Assembly: GCF_029870595.1 (NCBI RefSeq)
Contig: NZ_JAPDIR010000003.1
Location: 186,001-250,000, forward strand
Reading direction: 5' to 3'
Origin: Sphingomonas sp. CBMAI 2297
Lineage (GTDB): Bacteria; Pseudomonadota; Alphaproteobacteria; Sphingomonadales; Sphingomonadaceae
DNA length: 64,000 nt
The position numbers and the translations under genes were made by a program. The notes below the pieces were generated by a model. It had not been told where the DNA came from, searched no databases, and saw only the letters and a list, made by a program, of their open reading frames with translations. Below are positions 42,910 through 52,236 of this stretch, piece after piece; the stretch's first letter is position 1, and each line of letters opens with the position of its first letter.

Positions 42910-45192
42910 ATGGCTTCCCATCGTCGCGCGCGCCTTTGCGCGCTGCCGCTCCTGTGCATCGCCGCTCCCGCCCTGGCGCAGGAAGCGGAGAATGATTCCT
43001 CCATCCTAGTCGTCGGCCAGAAGGGCGCGCCGATCACCATCGACCCGCGCGGACTCTCCGTAAGTCTGGGCGACGCGCAATTCGCCGGCGTCAACGCCCA
43101 GAATGTCGAGGATCTGATGAAATATGCGCCCGATTTCTTCGTGCGCAAACGCTATGCTGGCGATTCCAACGGCGTGCCGGGCTTTCGCGGCACCCATTCG
43201 ACCCAGAGCGCCCGTACGCTGGTGATGGTCGACGGTTTCGTGGTGTCGAACTTCCTCGGCAACTCGTTCGGCTTCGCGCCGAAATGGGGCGTGGTCGGCC
43301 CGGGCGAGGTCGAGCAGTTCGACATCGTCTACGGCCCCTATTCGGCGCGCTATCCGGGCAATTCCATGGGCGGGATCGTCAACATCACCACGCGCTCGCC
43401 AGAGAAGACCGAGGCCTTCGCCACGGTGCAGGGCCTGGCCGAGCCCTATGACCAGTACGGCACCCATGCGACCTATCGCGGCTGGTCGGGCGAGGCGGGC
43501 CTGGGCTGGCGGCAGCAGGACGGGCCCTGGTCGGCGCGGGTCTCCGGGCGGCATTTCCGCAACGACGGCCAGCCGATGAGCTGGTACGGGCTCGTACCGG
43601 CAACAGGCGCGCCGGGCACGGCGGTGACCGGCGCGGTGATCGATCCGGGCCAGGCCATCCCCAACGCGCCGGGCAGCGCGGGCAATCCCATCTTCGCCGC
43701 GCAGAGCCCGGCGGCGACGACGCAGGACCAGGCCAAGCTGCGGATCGGCTATGACGGCGCCTCGGGCGTCACCGGCGAGATGCTGTTCGCCTATTGGCGC
43801 AATCTCGATGCCCAATATGCGCCCGACTGCTATCTGCGCGACGCGGCGGGCAACAAGGTCTGCGAAGGGCGCGTGACGACGCTCGGGCGGACCTGGACGG
43901 CAGCGGGCGCGCGCTGGTCGCGGACGGTGCGGGACGAGTTCCTGGCGGGCGGCAGGATCGCGGCGCCGATCGGGGCCGGGGTGACGGCGAAGCTCAACCT
44001 CTCCACCTATCAGATCGCGCGATCGGACGGGTTCACTTCGGCGAGCTGGGCGGCGGGCGCCGCCGACGGCGCCGGCCTGCTCGCGCGGCAAGGGCCCACC
44101 GGCTGGTACACGGCCGAGCTGTCGCTGGACGGCAGGGCCGGCGCGCTCGACCTTGCCGCCGGGGCGAGCGCCAATCTCTACCGGACCGACCTGACCAACT
44201 ACACCCTGCCACGCTGGCGCACCGACGGCGGCCGCGTTTTCTCGACCCGCACCTTCGGCAGGACGCGGCTGCTCGCCGGCTGGGCCGAGGCGCGGCTGCA
44301 TGCCGATGCACTGGTGTTCACGCTGGGCGCGCGCCTGGAAAGCTGGCGGGCGTTCGACGGCGGGCTCGGGCGGATCGGCGCTTCCGGTCAGCCCGTGACC
44401 AATCGTTATGCAGCGCGCAGCGACACGGCGTTCGATCCCAAAGCCTCGGTCGAATGGCATGGCGGGGCGACCAGCGTGCAGCTCAGCCTCGCCGAGGCAA
44501 CCCGCTTCCCGACGGTGGGCGAGCTGTTCCAGGGCAGCCTGAACGGCGACGGGAGCTTCAACCGCGACAGCTTCGATCCGAACCTGAAGCCCGAGCGCTC
44601 GCGCGATGCCAATCTGGTGGTGGCGCATGATTTCGGGCGGCTGAAGCTCACCGGATCGGCCTTCTGGCAGCGGGTGGAGGACACGATCTTCGCGTTCGCG
44701 GGATTCAACCAGAACGGCGTGACCACCTCCAGCTTCAAGAATATCGACCTGACCCGGCAATATGGCCTGGAGCTGATCGCCGAGGCGCGCGATGTCGGCC
44801 TGCCCGGGCTCGACATCGACGCCAATGCCGCCTGGATCGATTCACGGACGGTGCGGAACGCCAGCGCGCCGGCGGCGGAGGGCGTGCAGTTCCCCCGCAT
44901 CCCGCGCTGGCGGCTCAACGCGAATGTCCGGTACCAGGTGACGCTGCGGCTGCTCGCCTCGCTCGGCCTGCGCTATGCGACGCGGCCCAATACCGACCTG
45001 TTCGGGCTGCAGCGCGGCGACACCTTCGGCTATACCTCGGAGCTGTTCGCGCTCGATGCGAGAGTGAATTGGAAGATGACCGACAGGTTCCGGCTGAGCG
45101 CGGGCGTGGACAACATCACCAATGATCGCGCCTGGGTCTATCATCCCTATCCGCAGCGCAGCTTCCTGGTCGAAGCCGGGTGGACGCTGTGA
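42910..45192 (+). CDS. TonB-dependent receptor, siderophore/metal type
   Basis: Outer-membrane receptor of 760 residues, the size of siderophore and copper receptors rather than the 1000-residue sugar class. A signal peptide ends at APALAQE, a TonB box-like SSILVVGQ follows, then the plug (FRGTHSTQSARTLVMVDG, VEQFDIVYGPYSARYPGNSMGGIVNITTR). The barrel has the usual TRFPTVGELF and LKPERSRDANL motifs and ends in EAGWTL. It lies between a DUF2946-like gene and a PepSY gene that starts inside its stop (GTGA), a set typical of metal uptake with reduction or release at the inner membrane. The cargo metal is unknown; copper or ferric chelates are candidates. Confidence 0.92.
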   Translation: MASHRRARLCALPLLCIAAPALAQEAENDSSILVVGQKGAPITIDPRGLSVSLGDAQFAGVNAQNVEDLMKYAPDFFVRKRYAGDSNGVPGFRGTHSTQSARTLVMVDGFVVSNFLGNSFGFAPKWGVVGPGEVEQFDIVYGPYSARYPGNSMGGIVNITTRSPEKTEAFATVQGLAEPYDQYGTHATYRGWSGEAGLGWRQQDGPWSARVSGRHFRNDGQPMSWYGLVPATGAPGTAVTGAVIDPGQAIPNAPGSAGNPIFAAQSPAATTQDQAKLRIGYDGASGVTGEMLFAYWRNLDAQYAPDCYLRDAAGNKVCEGRVTTLGRTWTAAGARWSRTVRDEFLAGGRIAAPIGAGVTAKLNLSTYQIARSDGFTSASWAAGAADGAGLLARQGPTGWYTAELSLDGRAGALDLAAGASANLYRTDLTNYTLPRWRTDGGRVFSTRTFGRTRLLAGWAEARLHADALVFTLGARLESWRAFDGGLGRIGASGQPVTNRYAARSDTAFDPKASVEWHGGATSVQLSLAEATRFPTVGELFQGSLNGDGSFNRDSFDPNLKPERSRDANLVVAHDFGRLKLTGSAFWQRVEDTIFAFAGFNQNGVTTSSFKNIDLTRQYGLELIAEARDVGLPGLDIDANAAWIDSRTVRNASAPAAEGVQFPRIPRWRLNANVRYQVTLRLLASLGLRYATRPNTDLFGLQRGDTFGYTSELFALDARVNWKMTDRFRLSAGVDNITNDRAWVYHPYPQRSFLVEAGWTL

Positions 45193-46583
45193 GCGCGCCC
45201 GCCCCTGCCCGGCACGAGCGCTGGTTCCGCGCGGTGTGGCGCTGGCATTTCTACGCCGGCATCTTCTGCGTGCCCTTCATCCTGTGGCTCTCGGTGACGG
45301 GCGGCATCTATCTGTTCAAGCCGCAGATCGAGGGCTGGCTCTATGCGCCCTATACGCATGTCGCGCAGCCGGGCGTGCCGATGCTGGCGCCCGAAAGGAT
45401 CGTCGCGGCGGGAACGCGCGCGGTGCCGGGATCGGTGCTCCACAAATTTGTGCTGCCCGAAGCGCCGGACGACGCGGTGCAGCTGCTCGTCGGCACCGGC
45501 GCCGAGGAAACACGGGTCTGGGTGCATCCGCAGACCGGGCAAGTGCTGAAGGCAGTGCCCGAAGAGGCGCGGTTCATGCGCGTGATCTTCCGCCTGCACG
45601 GCGAGCTGCTGGCGGGCGACCGGGGTTCGGCGCTGGTCGAGATCGCCGCCTGCTGGACGATCGTGATGATCCTCACCGGCCTGTTCCTGTGGTGGCCGCG
45701 CGGGCGCAAGGGCAAGGGGCCGGGCGGAATCCTGTGGCCCCGGCTCGGCGCCGGCAAGCGCGTCTTCTGGCGCGACATGCACGCGGTGACCGGGCTGTGG
45801 GTGTCGATCGGCGCCGTGTTCCTGATCGCATCGGGCCTGCCCTGGGCGAAGAACTGGGGCGACTATCTCAAGCAGGTGCGCGTGGCGACGGGCACCGCGG
45901 CAGGGCGGCAGGACTGGTCGGCGGGCTCGGCCGCCGATGCGGCGGCGCGCGCCGATCTGGACAAGGGCGCGCGCGCGATGCTCGACGAGCATGCCGGGCA
46001 TCACGGGATGACGATGGCGCATGTCGCGCCTGCGGGCCCCGCGCTCGACCGAGTGGTGGCCAAGGCGATGACGCTCGGGCTCGCCGCGCCGGCCGAAGTG
46101 AGCCCGCCGACGCGCCCGGGCGCGCGCTGGCTCGCCCGATCCCAGGCCGAGGACCGGACCCGCCGCGTCTCGGTCGAGATCGGTGAGGACGGTGCGGTGA
46201 TCGGATCACAGGGCTTTGGCGACCGGCACTGGATCGACCGGGCGGTGGGCTTCGGCGTCGCGGTGCACGAGGGAGCGTGGCTGGGGCTGCTCAACCAGCT
46301 GGCCAATCTGACGATATTGATGGGGCTGGTGACGCTGGCGGTGTCGAGCCTGGTGCTGTGGTGGCGCCGGCGGTCGCCGGGCCGGCTGGGCGCGCCGGCG
46401 GCGAAGGATCCGCTGCGGCACAGCTGGGCGCTCGTCGGCCTGACCGTGATGCTCGGACTGCTGATGCCGCTGTTCGGGATCACGCTGGCGATCGCGGCGG
46501 CTTTCGAACTGGGGGCGCGGCGCATGGCGCCGGGGCTGGCGCGTTGGCTGGGGCTGCGCGCGCCTGTCGAAAATGTAACCTGA
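45189..46583 (+). CDS. PepSY-associated TM helix protein (PiuB-like)
   Basis: Inner-membrane protein of 464 residues with four or five helices: WHFYAGIFCVPFILWLSV near the N-terminus, VEIAACWTIVMILTGLFLWW, MHAVTGLWVSIGAVFLIASG, and two near the C-terminus. HxxxG-like histidines (RWHFYAG, FRLHGELL, RDMHAVTG) suggest heme or metal binding, as proposed for this family of receptor-linked reductases. The start is the GTG at 45189 overlapping the receptor stop; a GTG at 45180 is also possible. It would act after uptake through the TonB receptor, probably reducing or freeing the metal. Confidence 0.87.
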   Translation: MSAPAPARHERWFRAVWRWHFYAGIFCVPFILWLSVTGGIYLFKPQIEGWLYAPYTHVAQPGVPMLAPERIVAAGTRAVPGSVLHKFVLPEAPDDAVQLLVGTGAEETRVWVHPQTGQVLKAVPEEARFMRVIFRLHGELLAGDRGSALVEIAACWTIVMILTGLFLWWPRGRKGKGPGGILWPRLGAGKRVFWRDMHAVTGLWVSIGAVFLIASGLPWAKNWGDYLKQVRVATGTAAGRQDWSAGSAADAAARADLDKGARAMLDEHAGHHGMTMAHVAPAGPALDRVVAKAMTLGLAAPAEVSPPTRPGARWLARSQAEDRTRRVSVEIGEDGAVIGSQGFGDRHWIDRAVGFGVAVHEGAWLGLLNQLANLTILMGLVTLAVSSLVLWWRRRSPGRLGAPAAKDPLRHSWALVGLTVMLGLLMPLFGITLAIAAAFELGARRMAPGLARWLGLRAPVENVT

Positions 46584-46660
46584 CGGCCACCGCCCCGATA
46601 CCGGCGGGAGTGCATTTCCCGTCTCACGGTCACCGAGAACGACCAGAGAGGAGTAAGGAA

Positions 46661-46789
46661 ATGCCCCATCGCCGCACCACGATCGCGCTTCTGGCCATCG
46701 CCACGCTCGTGAGCGGATCGGCGGCCTGGTCGACCGCGGATGCCCGCCTCGTCGCGCACGCACCGGTGGCGGCCGCGCACGGGCGCTGA
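46661..46789 (+). CDS. 42-residue exported small protein
   Basis: Short frame with an unusually strong ribosome binding site (AGAGGAGTAAGGA, about 46645-46657) before the ATG at 46661. The product starts MPHRRTTIALLAIATLVSGS, a positively charged n-region plus hydrophobic core, with a possible cleavage site at STADA, leaving a mature peptide of about 14-18 residues rich in Ala and His. No homolog is known to me. It is followed by three stem-loops ending in a clear terminator, so it appears to be a separate short transcript, 77 bp after the PepSY gene. Confidence 0.55.
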   Translation: MPHRRTTIALLAIATLVSGSAAWSTADARLVAHAPVAAAHGR

Positions 46790-46802
46790 CCACGACAGTT
46801 TC

Positions 46803-46871
46803 GGCATCGCTCACTCTCCCTGTCCGGGGCGATGCCAGCGGGTGCGGGTTTCCTCTTTTGCCTGCACCCGC
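46803..46871 (+). ncRNA. Two tandem stem-loops after the small protein gene
   Basis: GGCATCGC/GCGATGCC (46803-46810 with 46829-46836) and GCGGGTGC/GCACCCGC (46838-46845 with 46864-46871) form perfect 8-bp stems with loops of 18 bases that are pyrimidine- and T-rich. Together with the terminator hairpin at 46881 they give a three-hairpin RNA, either a structured 3' end of the small-protein mRNA or a small RNA. No known family is recognised. Confidence 0.4.
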
Positions 46872-46880
46872 AACACCTGA

Positions 46881-46920
46881 ACGGCCGGCGCGCATCCCCT
46901 CCCGCGCCGGCCGTTTTGTT
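46881..46920 (+). terminator. Rho-independent terminator
   Basis: ACGGCCGGCGCG (46881-46892) pairs perfectly with CGCGCCGGCCGT (46903-46914), followed by TTTTGTTTT. This is the only classic hairpin plus T-run seen in the window. The 182 bp from here to the next gene at 47103 shows nothing clear besides a likely promoter region. Confidence 0.85.
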
Positions 46921-47102
46921 TTGGCCAATGGCGCACATGACAGTAAGTTAATCTGCAAGGCAGGTCCGGGAAGGGCGGGCAAGGCTATCCCGAACGGGCA
47001 GGCCATCTCCGCGTTCATGGCCGGCAAACCGCGGCGCCCGGCCCTCCTGCACTCCTCGGGCCGGGCGTCGCACCCAGACATTGCAACCAGGGCACACAGA
47101 CG

Positions 47103-50100
47103 ATGGAACGTCCGATCTTCTTCGATGCGAGCGGCAAGCGGAACCGCTGGACGATGCGGGCCTTCTTCGCACTGCTGCTGGCGATCGTCCTCGCCGCCGG
47201 TGCCTTCGCGATGACCGTGGTGCGGGTGCCCACGCCGGGGCCGCTGGCCATGGCGCTCGAACATCCCCAGCCGCGCTCACTGAAGCAGCAGGCCAACCGG
47301 CTGCGCCACAGCTTCGCTTCCTGGCTGCCGCAGGGACCGGCCAAGGCCTCCGCCGCGCCGCTCGCGGTGGGCTTCTACGTGCCCTGGGACGATGCCAGCG
47401 GCGCCTCGCTGCGCCGCCATATCAACGAGCTGGATTGGGTGGTTCCCTCGCTCTACACCGTCACCGGGCCGCAGCACCGCATCGCGACGGCGCCGGACAC
47501 CGAGTTCGACCCGATCCTCGCCTCGGCCACGCGCCGGCCCAAGGTGCTGCCGATGGTGCAGAACGCCACCGGCGACAATTGGGACAGCGCCGGCGCCGCC
47601 GCGCTGCTGCGCGATCCCAAGACGCGCGCCGCCTTTCTCGACGACCTGCAGCGCACCCTGGCGGCGCGCAAGGCGGACGGCGTGGTGTTCGACTTCGAGG
47701 AGCTGCCCACCGCCTCGCAGCGCGACTATCTGGCGCTGCTGCGCGAGGCGCGCGCCCGCTTCGCCGCGGCGAAGCTGAGCATCGCGGTCACCGTGCCCGC
47801 GCAGGACGACGACTGGAACATGAAGGCCTATGCCGCCGCGGCCGACCATGTGATCCTGATGAACTATGACGAGCATGCCCCGGCCACCGCCGCGGGCCCG
47901 ATCGCCAGCCAGGCCTGGTTCGTCCGCCAGATGAACGCCGCGCTGACCCAGGTGCCCGCCGAAAAGCTGATCGTCGGCATCGCCAACTATGGCTATAACT
48001 GGACGGCACCAGGCAAGGCCGACCCGATCTCGATCGAAGAGGCCTGGCTGATCGCCCATGACAGCGAGGCCACCGTCACCTTCGACAAGGCGAGCGGCAA
48101 CCAGAGCTTCGCCTATGAGGAGAACGGCACCGAGCACACCGTGTGGATGGCCGATGCCACCACGGCCTGGAACCAGCTGCGCGCCGCCAATATCAAGGGC
48201 GTGGGCGGCGTGGCGCTGTGGCGCCTCGGCTCCGAAGATTCCAATTTCTGGGCGGCGCTGGGCGCGGCCCATTCGGGCAAGATCCCCGACCTGCGCCGGA
48301 TCGAGGCCGTCGGCGATGTCGACGTGGAGGGGTCGGGCGAAATCCTGCGCATCACCAGCACGCCGAGCGTCGGCGCGCGCACGATCGTCCAGAATCCGCA
48401 AGGGCTGATCGTCGACGAGATCTTCCATTCGCTGCCGACCCCGTATGTCGTCACTCGCACCGGCTATATGCCCGGCAAGGTCGCGCTGACCTTTGACGAC
48501 GGCCCCGATGCCGACTGGACGCCGAAGATCCTCGACGTGCTCAAGCAGAAGCAGGTGACCGGCACCTTCTTCATGATCGGCGAGAACGCGATGGCGGAAC
48601 CGTTCCTCGTCCGCCGGGTGGTCGACGAAGGGCATGAGATCGGCAGCCATACCTTCACCCACCCCAACCTCGCGCTGGCCTCGACGCGCGGCACGCGGAT
48701 CGAGCTCAACGCCACCCAGCGGCTGATCGAGGCCTATACCGGCCGCTCGGTCCGCCTGTTCCGCGCGCCCTATTTCGGCGACGCCGAGCCGACCACCGCC
48801 GACGAGCTGATCCCCGCGCTCACGGCGCAGCGCGCCGGCTATACCAATGTCGGCCTGCACGTGGATCCGAACGACTGGCAGCGCCCGGGCGTCGACGCGA
48901 TCGTGGATACCACGCTGCGCGAAGTGGAAGCGGGCAATGCCGAGCAGTCGGGCCAGATCATCCTGCTCCACGACGGCGGCGGCGACCGTTCGCAGACGCT
49001 GGCGGCGCTGCCGCGGATCATCGACGGGCTGCGGGCCAAGGGCTATCAGTTCGTCCCCGTCTCGCAGCTCGCCGGCCTTACCCGCGACCAGGTGATGCCC
49101 GAGGTGCAGGAGGGCGATCTGGCCGCGGTGCGGATGGACGTGGGCATCTTCCTCGTCGCGGCGACGCTGGGCTTCATGCTGAAATGGTCGTTCTTCCTGG
49201 CGATCGCGCTCGGCATCGCCCGCGCCCTCGTCCTTGCCGGGCTGGCGGTGAACGGCAACCGGCGGAAGAACCGGCCGCTGGCGCCGGAGATCGTGCCCGA
49301 TCGCTTCGTCTCGGTGCTGATCCCAGCCTTCAATGAGGCAAAGGTGATCGAGGCCTCGATCCGGCGCGTCCTCGCCAGCGAGCAGGTGAGCGTCGAAGTG
49401 ATCGTGCTCGACGACGGATCGCAGGACGGCACCAGCGACGTGGTCCGCGCCGCCTTTGCCGGCGAGCCGCGGGTCAAGCTGCTGACGCTGGAGAATGGCG
49501 GCAAGGCGCGCGCGCTCAACCGCGGGCTGGCACTGGCCAGGGGCGACATCGTCATCGCGCTCGATGCCGACACCCAGTTCGAACCGCTGACCATCGCGCG
49601 CCTCGCCCGCTGGTTCGAGGATCCCGAGGTCGGCGCCATCGCCGGCAACGCCAAGGTGGGCAATCGCATCAACCTCGTCACCCGCTGGCAGGCGGTGGAA
49701 TATGTCACCTCGCAGAATCTCGAGCGGCGGGCGCTGGCCAGCCTCGACGCGATCATGGTGGTGCCGGGCGCGGTCGGCGCGTGGCGCAAGGCGGCGCTCG
49801 ACGATGTGGGCGGCTATCCGGTCGACACCCTGGCCGAGGACCAGGACCTGACCATCGCGATCCAGCGCAAGGGCTGGCGCGTGGGCTATGACATCGACGC
49901 CGTCGCCTGGACCGAGGCCCCGGAGAGCTTCCGCGCGCTCGCCAGGCAGCGCTTCCGCTGGGCGTTCGGCACGCTCCAGTGCCTGTGGAAGCATCGCGCG
50001 ATCCTGCGCACCCGCAAGCCGGCGGGCCTGGCCCTGGTCGGCATTCCCCAGGCCTGGGTGTTCCAGATCGCCTTCGCGCTGATCTCTCCGCTGATCGACC

Positions 50101-50480
50101 TGGCGCTGATCGCCTCGATCATCGGCACCGCGGTCCGGGTCTGGCAGCATGGCTGGGCCCAGACCGAGAGCGATGTGCTGCGCATGGGCATCTACTGGAT
50201 TTCGTTCATGGCGATCGACTTCCTGTGCGGCTGGGTCGCCTATCGCATGGAGAAGCGCGAGAAACGCTATCCGGGGCTGCTGCTGCTCGCGCAGCGCTTC
50301 GTCTATCGCCAGCTGATGTACTGGGTGGTGATCCGCGCCGTCGCCAATGCGCTGCGCGGCCCCTGGGTCGGCTGGGGCAAGCTGGAGCGCAGCGGCCGGG
50401 TGGAGGCGCAGGCGACGCCGGAGGCGCAACCCGCGCAGGAGACGCGGGCCGCGGGGGAGACGCAGGCAACCGCCGCATGA
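47103..50480 (+). CDS. Trifunctional GH18-like / polysaccharide deacetylase / GT2 membrane protein
   Basis: Protein of 1125 residues with three enzyme modules. After a first membrane helix (residues 19-40) comes a GH18-like domain (about 85-360) with D192-G-V-V-F-D197-F-E199: the catalytic Glu and preceding Asp are present but the second Asp of DxxDxDxE is Val. Next is a NodB-type deacetylase (about 455-640) with LTFDDGPDADWTP and HEIGSHTFTHPN. After further helices a GT2 domain (about 735-990) shows VLIPAFNEAKVIE, VIVLDDGSQDGTSD, ALDADTQFEP and the processive QRFRW motif, then C-terminal helices. This combines polymer synthesis, deacetylation and cleavage, as PgaC/PgaB do for poly-GlcNAc. 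Substrate likely a GlcNAc polymer. A small membrane gene overlaps its end. Confidence 0.9.
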   Translation: MERPIFFDASGKRNRWTMRAFFALLLAIVLAAGAFAMTVVRVPTPGPLAMALEHPQPRSLKQQANRLRHSFASWLPQGPAKASAAPLAVGFYVPWDDASGASLRRHINELDWVVPSLYTVTGPQHRIATAPDTEFDPILASATRRPKVLPMVQNATGDNWDSAGAAALLRDPKTRAAFLDDLQRTLAARKADGVVFDFEELPTASQRDYLALLREARARFAAAKLSIAVTVPAQDDDWNMKAYAAAADHVILMNYDEHAPATAAGPIASQAWFVRQMNAALTQVPAEKLIVGIANYGYNWTAPGKADPISIEEAWLIAHDSEATVTFDKASGNQSFAYEENGTEHTVWMADATTAWNQLRAANIKGVGGVALWRLGSEDSNFWAALGAAHSGKIPDLRRIEAVGDVDVEGSGEILRITSTPSVGARTIVQNPQGLIVDEIFHSLPTPYVVTRTGYMPGKVALTFDDGPDADWTPKILDVLKQKQVTGTFFMIGENAMAEPFLVRRVVDEGHEIGSHTFTHPNLALASTRGTRIELNATQRLIEAYTGRSVRLFRAPYFGDAEPTTADELIPALTAQRAGYTNVGLHVDPNDWQRPGVDAIVDTTLREVEAGNAEQSGQIILLHDGGGDRSQTLAALPRIIDGLRAKGYQFVPVSQLAGLTRDQVMPEVQEGDLAAVRMDVGIFLVAATLGFMLKWSFFLAIALGIARALVLAGLAVNGNRRKNRPLAPEIVPDRFVSVLIPAFNEAKVIEASIRRVLASEQVSVEVIVLDDGSQDGTSDVVRAAFAGEPRVKLLTLENGGKARALNRGLALARGDIVIALDADTQFEPLTIARLARWFEDPEVGAIAGNAKVGNRINLVTRWQAVEYVTSQNLERRALASLDAIMVVPGAVGAWRKAALDDVGGYPVDTLAEDQDLTIAIQRKGWRVGYDIDAVAWTEAPESFRALARQRFRWAFGTLQCLWKHRAILRTRKPAGLALVGIPQAWVFQIAFALISPLIDLALIASIIGTAVRVWQHGWAQTESDVLRMGIYWISFMAIDFLCGWVAYRMEKREKRYPGLLLLAQRFVYRQLMYWVVIRAVANALRGPWVGWGKLERSGRVEAQATPEAQPAQETRAAGETQATAA

Positions 50481-50821
50481 GGAAACTGCCCGAGGAAAGA
50501 CCCAGCCAATATGTGCTGGACGAGCGCGCATGCCGGATGATCTGCCCGATCGCGGCGGCCATGGTGGGCGTGTGCCTGACGGCGATCGGCATCCTGCGGG
50601 TGGTGATCGCCGTCAGGCGCGCCAACACGCTCGCCGACGACCTGCTGGCGCTGGACGCGGTGCTGTTCCTGATCGCGACGCTCACTTCCTATTTCGCGCT
50701 GCGGACGGTGACGACGAAGCGGATGCACGATCTCGAGCGCGTCGCTGACGTGACCTTTATCGCGGCGATGCTGCTGATGACCGTGGCCGCGCTGGTGATG
50801 ACCTATGCGCTGGCGGTGTAG
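50477..50821 (+). CDS. Small three-helix membrane protein
   Basis: Hypothetical protein of 114 residues with three hydrophobic helices: ICPIAAAMVGVCLTAIGILR, LALDAVLFLIATLTSYFALR and VTFIAAMLLMTVAALVMTYA. Its ATG overlaps the stop of the trifunctional polysaccharide gene, so it is probably an accessory subunit, comparable in position to the small PgaD partner of the PgaC synthase. No sequence relationship to PgaD is claimed. Confidence 0.7.
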   Translation: MRKLPEERPSQYVLDERACRMICPIAAAMVGVCLTAIGILRVVIAVRRANTLADDLLALDAVLFLIATLTSYFALRTVTTKRMHDLERVADVTFIAAMLLMTVAALVMTYALAV

Positions 50822-50873
50822 GCTGGAGGTCCATATTCCTTCGACGGAATGAGAGCCGAAGGGGCAAGCAGCG

Positions 50874-52235
50874 TCAGAAGCGGATCGTCGCGCGAAGCCC
50901 GGGCGCATTGTCCTCCAGCGCGAGGCTACCCTGGTGGAGCCGGGCCACTGCCTCGACCAGCGACAGCCCCAGGCCCGAACCGGTGACGTGGCGGGCCGGA
51001 TCCAGGCGGCCGAAACGGCTCAGCGCCTCGGCGCGGCGTTCGGCGGGGATGCCGGGACCATCATCGGCCACCCAGAGCGCGATGCCGCCCGCCTCGTGCG
51101 CCGCGCCGACGACGATGCGATGGCCACCCTCGGCATATTTGGTGGCATTCTCGATCAGATTGCCAAGCGCCTGACCCATCAGTTCGCGATGGAGCGGCGC
51201 GTGCATGCCGGGCTCGGCCTCGACCGCGATCTCGAAGCCGCGGTCCTCGGCGAGCGGGCCATAGACTTCGGCAAGATCCTCCAGCAGCGCGGCGACATCG
51301 GTATCGACGAAGCGGTCGCGCCCGATCCCCGCCTCGGCCCGGCTGATCAGCAACGCCGTGGAGAGCATGCCGAGCAGCGTCTCCGCCTCGCCCGAAACGC
51401 GCTCCAGCGCTGCGAGCGCAGTCTCGTCCTCCGTCTCGATGATCGCCCGCTCGAGCGTCACCTTGATCCGGGTGACCGGCGATTTGAGATCGTGCGCCAG
51501 CCCATCGGTCATCATGCGCAGCTGCGAGACCAGCGCCTCGATGCGATCGAGCATCCCGTTGACCGCTTCACCGAGCGCATCGAACGCGTCGCCGCTGCCG
51601 TCGATCGGAACACGGCGGCCCAGCCTGCCCTCACCCACGTCGCGCGCGGTGGTAACCACCGCCTGGATCTGATTGGAGAGGACGCGGCCGATCAGCAGGG
51701 CGCTGAGCAGCGCGAAGACCACGCCGATCACCAGCGCGGCGGTGATCGCTTCCTCGTTCACGCGCGCCAGGCGCGCGCTCGAGGTGATCACATGGCCGGC
51801 GAGGAGCCGCTCGCCATTGGGAAGCGTGGTGGAGGAGACGCCCATCAGCTCGGCCCGGTCGCTGCCGGTGCGATAGAGCTCGATCGCGCGCCAATCGGTC
51901 TCGGCCGGGATCACCGTGGGCCAGTCGCCGAGATTGCCGCGGATCGGGTCTTCCTTCGCGGTGGCGAGCAGGATCACCAGTGGGCTGGCATGCGCCTGGG
52001 CAAGCCGCGCGTCGATGATCCGCACGAGCGCCGCATCGCCGCCGGCATGCCAGGCCGAGACGAGATCGTCGCGCAGATCGGTTACCAGCGCCTTCTGCTC
52101 GGCCGCGAGCGCGCTTTCGCTCGATTGCTGGACGAAGAGCAGGATGCCGCCGGTGACGGTGAGCTGCACCAGGAAGGCAATGATCACGAAGCGCGCGATG
52201 ACCGAGCGCGCGAGTTGCCCCCAGCGCAGCGTCAC
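50874..52235 (-). CDS. Sensor histidine kinase
   Basis: Membrane sensor of 453 residues. A first helix (FVIIAFLVQLTVTGGILLFV) and a second (AALVIGVVFALLSALLIG) enclose a periplasmic domain of about 120 residues, followed by HAMP (about 185-235), the phospho-acceptor H248 in DGLAHDLKSPVTRIK, the N box LIENATKYAE, G1 VADDGPGIP and G2 GSGLGLSLV. It starts 1 base after the response regulator stop, so both are one operon. Signal unknown; the neighbouring MprF and polysaccharide genes suggest an envelope cue. Confidence 0.94.
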   Translation of the reverse strand: MTLRWGQLARSVIARFVIIAFLVQLTVTGGILLFVQQSSESALAAEQKALVTDLRDDLVSAWHAGGDAALVRIIDARLAQAHASPLVILLATAKEDPIRGNLGDWPTVIPAETDWRAIELYRTGSDRAELMGVSSTTLPNGERLLAGHVITSSARLARVNEEAITAALVIGVVFALLSALLIGRVLSNQIQAVVTTARDVGEGRLGRRVPIDGSGDAFDALGEAVNGMLDRIEALVSQLRMMTDGLAHDLKSPVTRIKVTLERAIIETEDETALAALERVSGEAETLLGMLSTALLISRAEAGIGRDRFVDTDVAALLEDLAEVYGPLAEDRGFEIAVEAEPGMHAPLHRELMGQALGNLIENATKYAEGGHRIVVGAAHEAGGIALWVADDGPGIPAERRAEALSRFGRLDPARHVTGSGLGLSLVEAVARLHQGSLALEDNAPGLRATIRF

Positions 52236-52236
52236 G

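Noticed and set aside
47277..50531. Open frame of 1084 codons antisense to the trifunctional polysaccharide gene
   Set aside because: No recognisable motif; the plus-strand gene has three complete enzyme modules.
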